Position numbers and translations under genes: made by a program | DNA from: Scleroderma bovista | Lineage: Eukaryota > Basidiomycota > Agaricomycetes > Boletales > Sclerodermataceae | Assembly (NCBI GenBank): GCA_037178675.1 | Contig: JAYMGJ010000322.1 | Location: 1-41,647, forward strand | Length of the DNA stretch: 41,647 nucleotides | Direction of reading: 5' to 3' | Part shown: positions 1 to 10,321 of the stretch, piece after piece | How the letters are laid out: every line of letters starts with the position of its first letter | Position numbering within the stretch: the first letter of the stretch is position 1 | The notes under the pieces: model-generated | What the model saw: only the letters and a program-made list of their open reading frames with translations | Told to the model about the DNA's origin: nothing | Database searches by the model: none

Positions 1-44
1 GCTAGTATTTGGAGTGCTATAAGAGTTTGAAAGAGTATGGTAAT

Positions 45-770
45 CACTGCAAGCATTTCTCAATGTTTCATGACAAAACATTGTAAAAAAAAATAGAAGA
101 AAGAGATACTCTTTTATTTACAATTTTGTTAGACAAAAAAGACAAATATTGTACAGAATCTTTTTTGTCTTTCTTTTGCCAAGACATGATTTGAGATTAT
201 TTCTTATGTTAGGACTATAAAAAATTTAACCTTTTTCTTCTGCCTGTTCCTTGCAAAACAAATAATAAAAAGACAATGTAACTTTTTCATAGCAAGTATT
301 TCAGTATGTTTTATTAGAAATGACACCATATTATTGTTAAAAACATGTTGAGAGAAAACAATCATTTTTCTTCAAGAAACATGATTGTTCCTGGATGCTG
401 ATTGGCTGGCTAGAGTGTTATGATCAAAAATGTATAGCATATTTCCTAAACATTTATTCTTGTTGAATAAAGTATCTTTTGATTCAAATTTTCACTGCAG
501 AAAATTGAAAATGTTTGCTGTGAGAAAAGTTACATTATCTTTTCTTTATTTGCTGTCCAAGGGACAGGCAGAAGAAAAAGGTTAAATTTTTTATAGTCTC
601 AACATAAGAAATGATCTCAAATCATGTCTTCACACAAAAATGACAAGAATAATGCTGTATGATAGTTGTTTTTCTTGTTAAACAAAATTATAAATAAAAG
701 AGTATCTCTTTCTTCTATTTTTATTTTTTTACAATGTTTTGTCATGAAACATTGAGAAATGCTTGCAGTG
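45..770. mobile_element. Non-autonomous CACTA-type element (long-TIR MITE)
   Basis: The two ends are inverted copies of each other over roughly 270-300 bp each (about 45-310 and 520-770), with an AT-rich unpaired centre of about 200 bp. The termini begin CACTGCAAGCATTTCTCAAT and are flanked on both sides by AAT (42-44 and 771-773). A CACTR terminus with a 3-bp target duplication is the known hallmark of the CACTA/CMC superfamily, whose transposase is Tnp2. No coding sequence is visible inside. A decayed Tnp2 gene lies immediately downstream, so mobilisation by a Tnp2 enzyme is a reasonable inference. Confidence 0.8.
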
Positions 771-946
771 AATGGCATTAGTGTCAATCCTAGTATATAG
801 CCCTTGTGCTAGTCCCGGAAACACTAGACCTGTACAGAGCAGTACAGACTCTGTGCACTCTGTGAAGCCCTGTATTAGTGGGAACCTTTCTGTGGGCTCT
901 GTGACTCTGTACAAGTCTGTGTGGCACTGTATAGGGAAGGGCTGGT

Positions 947-3288
947 TTGCTGATGACCACTGATGGCCCTGGCCTTGCATACCTGAATGGATTGGTTGGC
1001 CATCATGGAAAGAACGGTTGCTGCCTATACTGTGGTCTGCAAGGGTGGCACAATGAAGGTGCTCCACATTATTATCCAGCCCTGAAAAGCCTCTCGACTT
1101 TGATGTGTGAGGCTCGAACCATCCAGATGTTGATCTATCTGACTTTGCAGCATGTTCACTCACGACATATTGGCGTAACCTCACCTATGTTCTTCTTTCA
1201 CCTAATGAGACCCAGTACAAGAAGAGACAGCTAGAAACCAGTATATTGAAACCCAGTATCTTCCTCGGCTTCCAGGTCAACAGTACATTCAGCATTCCCA
1301 AGTGTTTTGGTTCTGATATTATGCACCTACTATCCCTGAATATTCCTGATCTTCTCATCCCCCTTTGGTGTGGCACCTTTGATTGTCAGCCAGGTGATAG
1401 CAAAGCAACATGGGACTGGGCAGCGCTCTCAAACCCAGCTATTTGAAAATGACATGGTGCTCAAGTAGCAGATGTCACTGTCGACATCCCTGATGTATTT
1501 GGACGCCCTCCTCGTAACCCTGCTGAGAAGATTTCCAGTGGCTACAAAGCCTGGGAGTACCATCTCTACCTGTATGGCCTTGCACTGGGTCTTCTTCGAG
1601 ACATCCTTCCACACCCCTACTGGTGACATTTCTGTAAGCTTGTGCACGCTGTTTGGCTCATCTCACAACACAGCATCACACGCGATGAGCTCAAATTAGC
1701 ACATAACTTTTTCATGGAGTTTGTTGTCGAGTTCGAGGACCTATACTATCAGCGCAAACCTGAGCAGCTCCATTTTGTCCACCAAAGTCTTCATGCCCTC
1801 ACACATTATGCTCATGAGGTTGAGACAAAGGGGCCTCTCATCTGTGCCTCACAGTGGACAATGGAACATACCATTGGCAACCTTACAGAAGAGATCCGCT
1901 TACACTCTGACCCATTTGTGAACCTCACCGAGCGTGTGGTGCGATGTGCCTGTATCAATGCACTCAAAGCAATGATACCTTCTCTCGATCAAGATGAAGA
2001 TAAGGTGCACATCCCTAGGTGATTGCAGGATATTGGTGGTGGATACTATCTCTTACCTCAGCATGAGCACTCACAGCACCCAACCACTTTCCAAGAGACC
2101 TGGGTGCTGTTGGACTACTTTCAGCAGCATGCCCCCAACTTTCCCTCACTCAAGTTTCTATTGTCTGATGGTCAGATCAAAGTACTTCAATGGGAATGCC
2201 TACTGTTGCCCAATGGGCAGAAATGCTGATCCTTATGGTACCACAGAGAAAGTAAGCCAAGTGCATGTCATTGTCGTCTCATTATTTTGATGATTTGTAA
2301 CATCTATTAAACAGTTTACTGTCAATGGGGAGATCAAATTTGGAGTTGTGCATTTTTTTTTCAAGGCTCAGCTAGAAGACAATGGTGCCTCGACAGCACT
2401 TGCCATGGTCTCACAATACTCACCACCTGACCCCATTCTGCTTGAGCAATCCGAAGGCACATTATTTTCGTGCACATACTCTGGTGCTCTCACAGTCATC
2501 CACGCAGTGGACATCTGTGTCAAGTCTGGGTCTACTCCGGTAGGGGGTCTGGTCAAGTCCGGACGAAGGCGGACGAAGGAGGAGGGCAGAGGGCTGGACA
2601 AGGGATAGTCCAGCCGGAGTTGGTGACCGCTTGGATTCAACGACAAGGACAACGTGCGTTGATCCCTTGCATAGGTTCCGGTCAAGGTGACGATGACGGA
2701 GACAGAGACAGAGGCAGGGACAGGAGTAGTGACTATAGTTGATTTCAGACTGAAGTATACAGGACGGAGTACAGGGTACTTATACTATGGAGAACTAGGG
2801 TCAAGTATCTATGGTGACAAGTAAACAGCCCAAAGGGCAGACAAGGGATAACCGGAGTTGGGACTAGGTCAGGTCCGATGAAAATAAGTGAGGTCCGGAG
2901 AAAATACTACAAGGTCTAGTATATATTGAGTTCACAGAGAACTCACGAACAGGCAGGGTAGACGGGGAAGTGTGGTAAGGACTGGAAGCAGACTAGACCA
3001 AAGGTTGTAGTTAGCGGAAGCATATCTGCGCGACCGTGACCGGAGTAAGTGAGAACGACCAGAGTTGAGCTGTAGGGCTGTGATGTGACTGGAGTAACCA
3101 GATATGATCCGGAGTTGGACATGGTCTTGACAATCTGCCAAGTCATTGCAATGATCCCACACAATATGAATGGACAACTACATTACTTCATGTTTGAACA
3201 GCCAGGGCAGGACATCACAAATCTAGGAGGGTTTGTTGTTGGCACAGCGGATGAGAGAGACGAAGACGGCGAAGACAATATCAATTAG
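947..3288 (+). pseudogene. Tnp2-family (CACTA) transposase, decayed and split by a solo LTR
   Basis: The pieces read in order, in shifting frames, as a Tnp2-like transposase. 947-1234 includes LNGLVGHHGKNGCCLYC. 1130-1446 includes FGSDIMHLLSLNIPDLLIPL. 1450-2022 includes EKISSGYKAW and QWTMEHTIGN. 2023-2229 includes LLDYFQQHAPNFPSL. 2348-2517 gives the C-terminal part up to AVDI. The frame resumes after a solo LTR (2518-3132) plus its 5-bp duplication as CQVIAMIPHNMNGQLHYF and ends at 3288 in an acidic tail. Frameshifts lie near 1125 and 1450, with stops near 2020, 2230 and 2300. The family enzyme cuts and pastes CACTA elements using a DD-E-type nuclease; I cannot place the catalytic residues. 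The N-terminus is not clear. The family assignment is from remembered conserved blocks of basidiomycete Tnp2 proteins. Confidence 0.8.
2518..3132 (-). mobile_element. Solo LTR of the Gypsy family (LTR-A), inserted in the Tnp2 gene
   Basis: It starts TGTCAAGTCTGG and ends TGGTCTTGACA, so the 7-bp ends are perfect inverted repeats, and it is flanked by exact 5-bp duplications ATCTG (2513-2517 and 3133-3137). It is 615 bp long and resembles the LTRs of Gypsy element 2 (13033-13662), element 3 (25830-26433) and element 4 (32485-32988). Compared with those elements it lies in minus orientation. Removing it with one ATCTG restores the Tnp2 reading frame (AVDI followed by CQVIAM). No internal retroelement sequence remains, so it arose by LTR-LTR recombination. 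Confidence 0.95.
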
Positions 3289-3440
3289 TTTCTTTGAATT
3301 ACATGCTTTGTGAATGACAAAGTCCATTTCAATGATACTCGGCATCTACCAGAACACAGAACAACTTGAAAACATAATGTACAGTGTGCGGATGTCCAAA
3401 AATGAGTCCTGATTGTGTCAAAGTCTGTTCATCTTCACTT

Positions 3441-4150
3441 CTAAGTCGAGGCCTTGTCAACCAGCTCCACTGCTGCAGCCAGTGTCAACAGCCCATCAAA
3501 TGATGTGATGTTTTCATTTGACCTCAACTGATGCAATGCACGAGGACGACGACGGGGCGGCCATTCATAGTCATCATCAACATCAGCAAAAGTCTTGTGT
3601 TTGATGGGTGAATTCATTGGCTCAGCTGGAAAACCATGGACAATGACCAGGACAGCATCAACACTTTCGTGGCTTGCAATCAAGCCATCTGTTGGGCTTG
3701 GGTTGTGGCTGCCAAAGTGAGTTGACATTGTCATTATGTATTGTGCTCACCACTTCATGGACATGGAGATTCTCGCATCATCGTACTTTGTAGCTGTTGT
3801 ATAGTACAATCAACAACATCCATGAGAGAAAACAGTGCATATACCTGATTTTTCCACAAAGGTAGTATCAGCATCCGAGTCTGAGTCTGAGGCCGAGTCT
3901 TCAACTTCTCTGTACTTCTTTGATGGTTTCAGAAGGTGAAGGATGATTTTCTGCCAACAATTGTTCAATTCACAAGCATACAGACAGATAATTGTTGTCG
4001 TACCTGTGGTCCCAGATGGTCATTGGGTGGGATGTCAATCACATACTCAGGCCATCCCTCAAGAAGATTATTGATCTCCAAGATGGTGATATTATCGAAG
4101 GTGTGAGCCTCAGGAGTATTCTCAACCACGGCTGCAGATGTGGAAGACAT
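3441..4150 (-). CDS. Small four-exon gene of unknown function
   Basis: Reading the minus strand, exons 4150-4004, 3950-3845, 3793-3751 and 3708-3441 join without a stop through three introns of 53, 51 and 42 nt, all GT...AG (donors GTACGA, GTATAT, GTGAGC). The introns have phases 0, 1 and 2, and each junction falls into the next open frame, which is hard to get by chance. The product is about 187 residues: an N-terminal part with ILEINNLLEGWPEYVIDIPP, an acidic serine/aspartate run SASDSDSDADTT, a basic patch RRRPRALHQLR, and a C-terminal alanine-rich helix. I do not recognise the family. An in-frame ATG at 4276 would add 42 residues but reaches almost to the divergent neighbour; the start is therefore uncertain. 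It converges on the Tnp2 pseudogene (150 bp apart). Confidence 0.6.
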
Positions 4151-4306
4151 TGTCGAGCATGATGATGTGGTTATGGGTACAGAGAGGGTGCTTACTAATC
4201 TGTACTGTCTCTCTACTACCAAATGCTGACCACTGTCGACCACAATGTCCAGCACATATGGCCCTGATTCCCCCAAGAATTTCCAGCTGGCTGGATGCCA
4301 TGAACG
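4151..4306. promoter_or_regulatory. Probable bidirectional promoter between two divergent genes
   Basis: This 156-bp gap separates the proposed start codons of the minus-strand four-exon gene (4150) and the plus-strand gene (4307). No clear TATA box was seen; the call rests only on the divergent layout. Confidence 0.3.
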
Positions 4307-4645
4307 TGGATGACAGCTCTCAAATGAGTCCAGTTTTTATTCCAGTACCATACATATTGGAATCAGATAACAGATCCCTGCTAGATTCTCTACTGACATA
4401 CACATCAGGGCACTCCTGGTTCCTACAGCAGTTCTTCAAGCTCTGGGGTTTCTAAATCCATTTCAGTCTCCTCACCATCATATGGTCGTCTCAGAGATGG
4501 CTATATGTGCCAGTTTGATGACTCAGATTTAACAGCACTGGATGAGTTTGTTGTTGCACTCAGAAGCAAGGTTAGCCGAATGGAGTTGAGGATAGCTGCA
4601 TTAGAGGCAGAGCTATCAATGAGAAGATACGTCTTTTGGAATTAC

Positions 4646-5880
4646 TGTCAAGACCGGTTCTCCTCAACGATCTTACTAGGAGGTCCAGAGGTGCAGGGAA
4701 CTAATGAGGAGGTAAGTTCAGACACTAGTAGGTGCTAGTTAGTGCAGAGAGTCAAGTCAGGGTCAAATGAATGAAGTCCGGGCACTAGAGGAGCACAGGG
4801 AGTAAGTCTGGGTTTTTGCGGAGTAAGTCCGGACCGCGGGAAAGTGGTCCGGAGTTGAGCGCAGCTTGTCCGGAGTGAAGGACATCCCAGAGGTGGGATA
4901 AGTCCTGAGAGGTCTAGCGTAGAGTCTGGGACAGAGGTGGCTTTTGCCCTCGTGCAAGTAGGAGACTTGCTAGGATTGGACATAGGACCAAGGGGATGAG
5001 ATAGGATGGAGGCCGGAGTTGGCCGGAGTTCAGGAGAACAAGATGGGATTAGGAGAGCATGGTGGGTAGTACAGAGTGGGGAGTATCTTAGTCGAGATTT
5101 GATCTAAGGATCTACTAGGCCAGAGTATGGTAGTTTATATAGTAAAGAGACTAGAGGTGAGTATATACGGTGACAAGTAAACACCCTAGTCGGGACAAGG
5201 GATGGAGCAGAAGCAGACAGGAAAATAAACCAGGGACAGGAAAATAAACCGGAGTGGAAGCAGACATGGGGAACTAGAGTTACAGGGATGATGGAGGAAA
5301 AGCAGGGACAAGGGAACTAGGTCGGAAGAGGACAGGTAAGGGTCAGAGGTGGACTTAACTAATGTTAAGTCCGGAGCGATGTCCAGGACCGGAGGAAGTG
5401 CACAACCGGAGGAAGTGCAAGAGCGGAGGGAGTGTATGAGTGGAGGGAGTGTGCGAGTGGAGGAAGGGTGGAGTAGCCGGAGGAAGGTCCGGAGTTGGAC
5501 ATGGAAATGTCCTAAGCCTTTGGTGGACCTGACAGAGGAAGCGGAGCAGGAGCAGGAGCAGAACTGAGCCGGAGTTGGATGTACCAGCCGGAGTTGGGCT
5601 ACGTCGCAGACAAGGCTAAGGGAGTGGCTGGACTGAAACCGGAGTAGCGACTAGTGGTAGGTGCAGGTCCGACATGGAGGAGTTAGACCGAGGATCTGTC
5701 TGTAGGAAGACAGGGGTTAGTCCTGAGGCAGAGATGGACGTAGTGACCGGAGTTGAGCTGGAGTGCAGCTATAGGGCTGGAGATGGCTGGACTAGATCTC
5801 GAGTTGCATCTATGCCTAAGGAGAGGTCAGGCGGGCCATGGTTAGACCGGAGTTGCAACTGGAAAAGTATGGATATGACA
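4646..5880 (-). mobile_element. Solo LTR, long Gypsy-like type (LTR-B)
   Basis: It starts TGTCAAGACCGG, ends GGATATGACA, is 1235 bp long, and is flanked by exact ATTAC duplications (4641-4645 and 5881-5885). A block GGTGACAAGTAAACA is shared with LTR-A, which suggests a related Gypsy family and the same (minus) orientation. A 315-bp piece of the same LTR in opposite orientation sits inside Gypsy element 2 (11069-11383). Excising it with one ATTAC rejoins the coding sequence of the host gene (FWNY followed by TVCG). Confidence 0.92.
5384..5478 (+). repeat. Short tandem repeats inside LTR-B
   Basis: About five degenerate copies of an 18-20-bp purine-rich unit of the form CCGGAGGAAGTGCAAGAG follow one another. 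They may account for the unusual length of this LTR compared with the ~615-bp LTR-A. Confidence 0.6.
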
Positions 5881-7449
5881 ATTACACTGTCTGTGGTGCT
5901 GATATTGCTATGTTAGAGATATGTACCAGCAGCTATTGGAGCGTCTGGACTCTGCCCTGGAAGTTGGTCCACGTTGCAGCCTCAGCACCATTTCTGACCC
6001 ATTCTTGGCCATACTCCAGTCTGTTTGGGAGGCCAATACAATTCCACCATATATGCGTGAAGAATACCCCAACATCATTTATTGGACAAAGGTCAAATAC
6101 CTCAAAGATCATCAAAATGGTTGTGGCACCCTCCGGACAACCTGCACTCCAAACTCAGGTACCTTTGGATATCTAGAAAGTGAGGAAGGTGTCGTTTTAT
6201 GCAAGGACGAGCAGCAAAAATATTGTGACTACTTTAAACTGATTCTCTACACGCTATTGCAACATAATCTTGTCCCAATGACATGGACAAAGTGTACAGC
6301 ATTGGCCCGCGAATACTTCATCTGTTCCATGCGGACCAGGTTTACTGCATTCTGCCTGTGTGTGGATGACTGGAAGGCTGACATGCTCATGTCGACGTTC
6401 TACTCACATTGGTCAGATAGACCCAGGGATCCAGAAGTTGAGGTGATGGGCATAAAAGAAGAAGGGGATATGACATTCCCAGAAACCTTGTCAAGGGCAA
6501 ATTCAAAGACTCGAAAGTGCTTGCAATCTGTCAGCACAGCCCTTTCTCCCCATCCTGACAAGTGCAAGAAAGCCAAACCTTTGGATCCAAACATTGACCC
6601 TAGCCTTGATGGAGCCGAAAATGTCAATGATAGGGCACTCACTAGCTCGAGTGAAGTGGGAACATCTGGGAATGAGGGTGGCATCCCCATCACAGTAAGT
6701 CCACTTAGTTTCACTCTATCTGAGTTCATACTGAAGCATATTCACAGATAGTGCCTGTTGTACCATGCCCGGAGAAAACTCCCCTTCAGATCTTCACACA
6801 GAACATGACCCCACCTGGCAATATGCCTCCTATACCAAATGCCCTGCATTCTAAAGCGTTACTCTTGAAACAATTGCTCATCAAAAACTTCATGGCCCAG
6901 ACCAGTGCTGGATGTGAGGCCAACGTGGACACTCCAGTACTGAACCACCCGATACCCCAACCAACTCCATTTGCTGTCGTTTCCCCCGGTCCAAGTGTGT
7001 CCGCCTCTCAAAGTGTACCCAGCTGGCATACCACCTTAGATGGTATCCCTCAAGTACCTTCGAAGTGCAAGCATAACCCAGTGGACAGAAATTCAGTCAT
7101 GCAGCCAAGTGCCGCTTCATCAATGCCACAGTACTACATATGCATTCTGCCGCCATAATGATGTCTCCATATATCTAATGTATTGACAGGAACCTATGTG
7201 TGATTCAGTGGTGCAAGGAACACAAGGGAGGGATGATCAGGGAGTTCACCGACTACTGGGATGAGCTTGTGCGTGACAAGCACCTGCATTTCAAAGCAAG
7301 TGCAAGATCATGGCTTCTAGTAACACCACTAATGTGCTTTACTAGCATTTTAAACAGCTGTCGAAGGAAATGAAAAGACAAACAACTCTTGTCCACCAAG
7401 CTGACCAGAATGCTGAGGGGACTAGCACCACATAAATACCACCTTTTAC

Positions 7450-7530
7450 ATGGACGCTTGCGCACTTCATCTGCACAGCCGCTTGCGCACCTCATCTGCA
7501 TGGACACTTTTGCACCTCATTTGCACGGAC
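7450..7530 (+). repeat. 25-bp tandem repeat, 3.2 copies
   Basis: Three units of exactly 25 bp (7450-7474, 7475-7499, 7500-7524) share the core CTTGCGCAC(T/C)TCATCTGC, and a fourth is partial. It begins 14 bp after the stop codon of the 4307-7435 gene, so it lies in its probable 3' untranslated region. Confidence 0.75.
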
Positions 7531-7736
7531 GTCTCTCGCTCTTTGTCCAGATGGTCTCTCAGATAGACACCATGTGTCTATACTCTATACCTCTTTTAAT
7601 CTGCTTCTCACATCACTTTGTTCTCCAACACATTTCACTCAAGTTTGCCCCTTGCACTTCGTTCAGGTGTCTTTACTTGTATTTCTACTAGGCTGCTTGT
7701 ACTCGTAGTTGTAGCGTCTGTCAATGACAATTGCAC

Positions 7737-7826
7737 GTGATCATTTCCAGGAGCTCCCATGAACTTCGAAGAAGTACTGCAGACAAAAAGGTAGCTCCTG
7801 GGAGCTCCAGGAAACACTTGATCAGA
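7737..7826. repeat. Short foldback sequence
   Basis: ATTTCCAGGAGCTCCC (7742-7757) is the near inverse of GGGAGCTCCAGGAAA (from about 7800), both next to TGATCA. A third arm-like copy, GATTCCAGGAGCTACC, lies near 7890. The sequence could form a hairpin of about 20 bp; it may be a remnant of a small palindromic element. The rest of 7536-7921 shows no gene. Confidence 0.5.
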
Positions 7827-7921
7827 CATTATTTACACATTGTAGCTGTTGGGAGTGTATGGACATTTATGGAAAAAACAAACAATTGATTCCAGGAGCT
7901 ACCACCAGCTCCTTGTAACTT

Positions 7922-8011
7922 TTGGCTGGGGTCCAGCCTCTGCCCTTCTCCTTCAACCATTTCCATCTGGACTTGACCGGACCCCCTACCAGAGTAGACC
8001 CAGACTTGACA
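7922..8011 (+). mobile_element. Left LTR of Gypsy element 2, truncated
   Basis: About 90 bp matching the last part of the right LTR (13570-13662), ending CCCAGACTTGACA. Everything upstream of about 7922 is unrelated, so the first ~540 bp are missing. Confidence 0.75.
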
Positions 8012-8058
8012 GTATTTCAGGCTCACACTTGTGTGGGTTCACTATACAAAAACCTCGT

Positions 8059-9814
8059 ATGCAAACTAGTTTCTATTCACTCATGACCATGACTATGCAT
8101 TCTCGTGCTTGTACTGCTGCTGCACTCGCTGAAGAAGCAGGTGCAGTAGACAACCTTCATCTTTCTGCTGCCCAGCAAGCCCTGTCTACCTGCAGGCAAC
8201 CTCCAGCTTCTGTAAGCCAATTCCGGAGCTTTACAGCTCGAAACTGTTGGTATTGAGTGTTTGTGCACTCTTATTGTGCTTATGGACACCTTTTTGGGTG
8301 ATTACTTCAGCTCCTTCCTTTATTAGTTGATCACATGATTTGTGGCTTGTGTTTTCCTATGTTTCTCTTTGTTTGCTTTGTTTGTATAGTTGAAATTTTC
8401 ATGCCCAGAGTCTCTTCTCTTCAGTCTCTGACACTGGGCACTAGCTCTGTATCCTGTAGCTATCCTCTGAATTTAGTCTCTGACACTGGGCACGAGTGTG
8501 CTCCCTTGTGGATTATCTGAACAGAAACCCCACAGCATCTTTGACTCCGTGTCGAGATGCTGCATCCCAGAGCCTTTGTGGTTCTGTGGACCTTGGTCGT
8601 CATGGATCCGTTCCTGATGACAGATTTCCCTATCGTCACGACTCCACTCCGGAACATTGCGGACCTGGTCGTTACCAATGGTTTGGCCCTGAGGATGGAC
8701 CTGGAGATGACCTGGATGACCCCAGAGAGGATAATAACATAACAATGACAATGATGACTTCATTGACGCCACGGAAGAACTAGATCCTAGTCTAGCCATT
8801 TTCCACAACCTTGCCATCACCATCAACCACCTCTCCTGCTCCTCTCGCCGGACCAATGACTCCTCTTCCTCCCGTACCAAAGTCCATGAACCGGACACCT
8901 TCGACAGCACAGACCCCAAAGAGCTCAGGACCTTCTTGGTCCAGTGTGAGCTCTGTTTCCAGGATCAAGCCAAGGCATTCTGCCTTGATAGGGCAAAGGT
9001 AACTTTTGCCCAGTCATATCTAAAAGGGATGACCTTAGAATGGTTCAAACCGGACCTATTAAACTCTGGTGATCCGGCTGACTGTCCACACTGGATGGAC
9101 AGTTGCATTCACTTCATTGCTGAGCTCCAGAGTACCTTTGGACCTCACAACCCCATCACTGATGCAGAGCATCAATTAGAGCATCTCTGGTTGAAGGATG
9201 CTCACTGCATTATGCGGTACATAGTTGACTTTAACTGGCTTGCCTTGCAGCTCCAGTACTACAGGGATGGCGTGCTCTGCCACCTATTCTACTCTGGTCT
9301 TCCGGACTGCCTCAAGGATGAGATAGCCCGAGTTGGGAAGCCCCTGACTCTACATGGGCTTAGGGCCCTTTGTCAAGAAATCAACGTGCACTATTGGGAG
9401 CGCAAAGATGAGATCTCTTGTACGATGAAGAGTCAGCCTGCCTCATCCCCAACCAAGTCCTCCAACTCTGGGGGAAACTCATCCAACTCCAGTCAGGAGA
9501 AATCCAAGACCGGAAACACCCCCAGCTCTGCCAACACCTCTGGCTCATCCAAAACAACCAGCAACCAGTCTTCCTCCGGTTTTAGACTGGATCTAACCAA
9601 TAAACTTGGTAAAGATGGGAAGCTAACTGCAGACGAGTGCAAACAGCGTCTGGACAACAATCTCTGCATGTTCTGTGGGGGTACTGGTCACTTTGTGGAC
9701 AACTGTCCAAAGAAGACCAAAAAAGCCAAGGCTTGTGCTGCGGCCATCGCTGCTGAGTCCAGTAAAACAGACTCTACTAACTCGGGTGCCAACTCCAAGT
9801 CAAAAAAAGAGTAA
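8059..9814 (+). pseudogene. Gag of Gypsy element 2 (capsid plus zinc knuckle)
   Basis: Gag forms the particle that packages element RNA. The likely start is ATG 8059 (MQTSFYSLMTMT), continuing to 8244. Coding resumes after the solo LTR at 8245-8523 and its 5-bp duplication. A frameshift lies near 8745. From 8936 it is open: a capsid-like region (FLVQCELCFQDQAKAF ... ELQSTFGPHNPITDAEHQLE), a Ser/Asn/Lys-rich linker, and a CCHC zinc knuckle CMFCGGTGHFVDNC at 9665-9706, with a lysine-rich end. Closely related Gag occurs in elements 3 and 4. Protease follows in the same direction 26 bp later. Confidence 0.85.
8245..8523 (+). mobile_element. 279-bp solo LTR (family E, copy 1)
   Basis: It starts TGTTGGTATTGAG and ends TTATCTGAACA, with exact GAAAC duplications at 8240-8244 and 8524-8528. 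It contains an internal direct repeat TCTCTGACACTGGGCAC (near 8435 and 8478). A second copy of the same length lies inverted at 22386-22664. It interrupts the gag of Gypsy element 2, so it is younger than that element. Confidence 0.93.
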
Positions 9815-9840
9815 GCAGCTCCCAGCCCTCTGCACAACTG

Positions 9841-10258
9841 GTGAGCTGCGTTGACTCCGGAAGTGCACCCAAGGACACTCGCCTCAACGTGTCTGCTCTT
9901 TACGATCCTAATTCTCTTATGCCTCATGTTCTGCTTTTGTCTTACGATTTACCAGAACTCTGTGTGCTTGTGGACTCCGGTTCCACGCACTGTTTTGTAG
10001 ATACCAAATATGCTCTTGGACACTCTCCTTGCTTACTCCATTTCCCCGGTTGTACTCCAGCTTTTTGACGGTACCTCAAATTTTGTAATTACTCAAGCCG
10101 TCAACCTATCAGTGAAGTTCCCCACATCTGGTGATGTCACCCCCATGACCTTTTACCTAACTCTGCTGGATTCTGAATGCAAAATTGTTCTCGGACATAA
10201 CTGGCTCACCCGCTACAATCTGTCGATTGACTGGGTATTGAGCAGTTTAACAATCTGA
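9841..10258 (+). pseudogene. Retropepsin of Gypsy element 2, frameshifted
   Basis: An aspartic protease that would mature Gag-Pol. The active-site triad is present in [15 protein letters not shown] (about 9958-10002). A frameshift near 10015 breaks it; the second half continues as [19 protein letters not shown] and [20 protein letters not shown], matching the same region in elements 3 and 4. Confidence 0.85.
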
Positions 10259-10321
10259 ACACTTGCAGAAAGTTTGCCAGCGCCCCCATTGACTCCCTCT
10301 CCAGTTCTGTCCAGTAACCCT

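Larger units (their letters stand above)
4307..7435 (+). pseudogene. Multi-exon gene of unknown function, split by a solo LTR
   Basis: The proposed start is ATG 4307 (MNVDDSSQMSPVFIPVPY). A one-base slip near 4400 leads into a serine run and then a short coiled coil (VSRMELRIAALEAELSMRRY) ending at 4645. After the solo LTR (4646-5880) the frame continues as TVCGADIAMLE, then an extra AT near 5919 shifts it into the long exon (MYQQLLERLDSALEVG ...). Introns: 6695-6747 (phase 0), 7131-7189 (phase 2, branch-like CTAAT), and 7296-7357 with a GC...AG donor GCAAGT (phase 0). The last exons read WCKEHKGGMIREFTDYWDEL and then LSKEMKRQTTLVHQADQ, ending at TAA 7435. The central part is rich in Tyr/Trp/Cys (CDYFKLILYTLLQHNLVPMT) and the rest is low-complexity and probably disordered. 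I do not recognise a domain. The gene seems to have been intact until the LTR and two small frameshifts. Confidence 0.6.

Noticed and set aside
36..779. 8-bp hAT-type target duplication (ATGGTAAT/ATGGCATT) for the element at 45-770
   Set aside because: It is imperfect and not directly adjacent on the right, whereas AAT is exact and CACTG ends indicate CACTA.
2368..2685. 105-codon minus-strand ORF
   Set aside because: It crosses the border between Tnp2 coding sequence and the solo LTR, so it is a chance frame.
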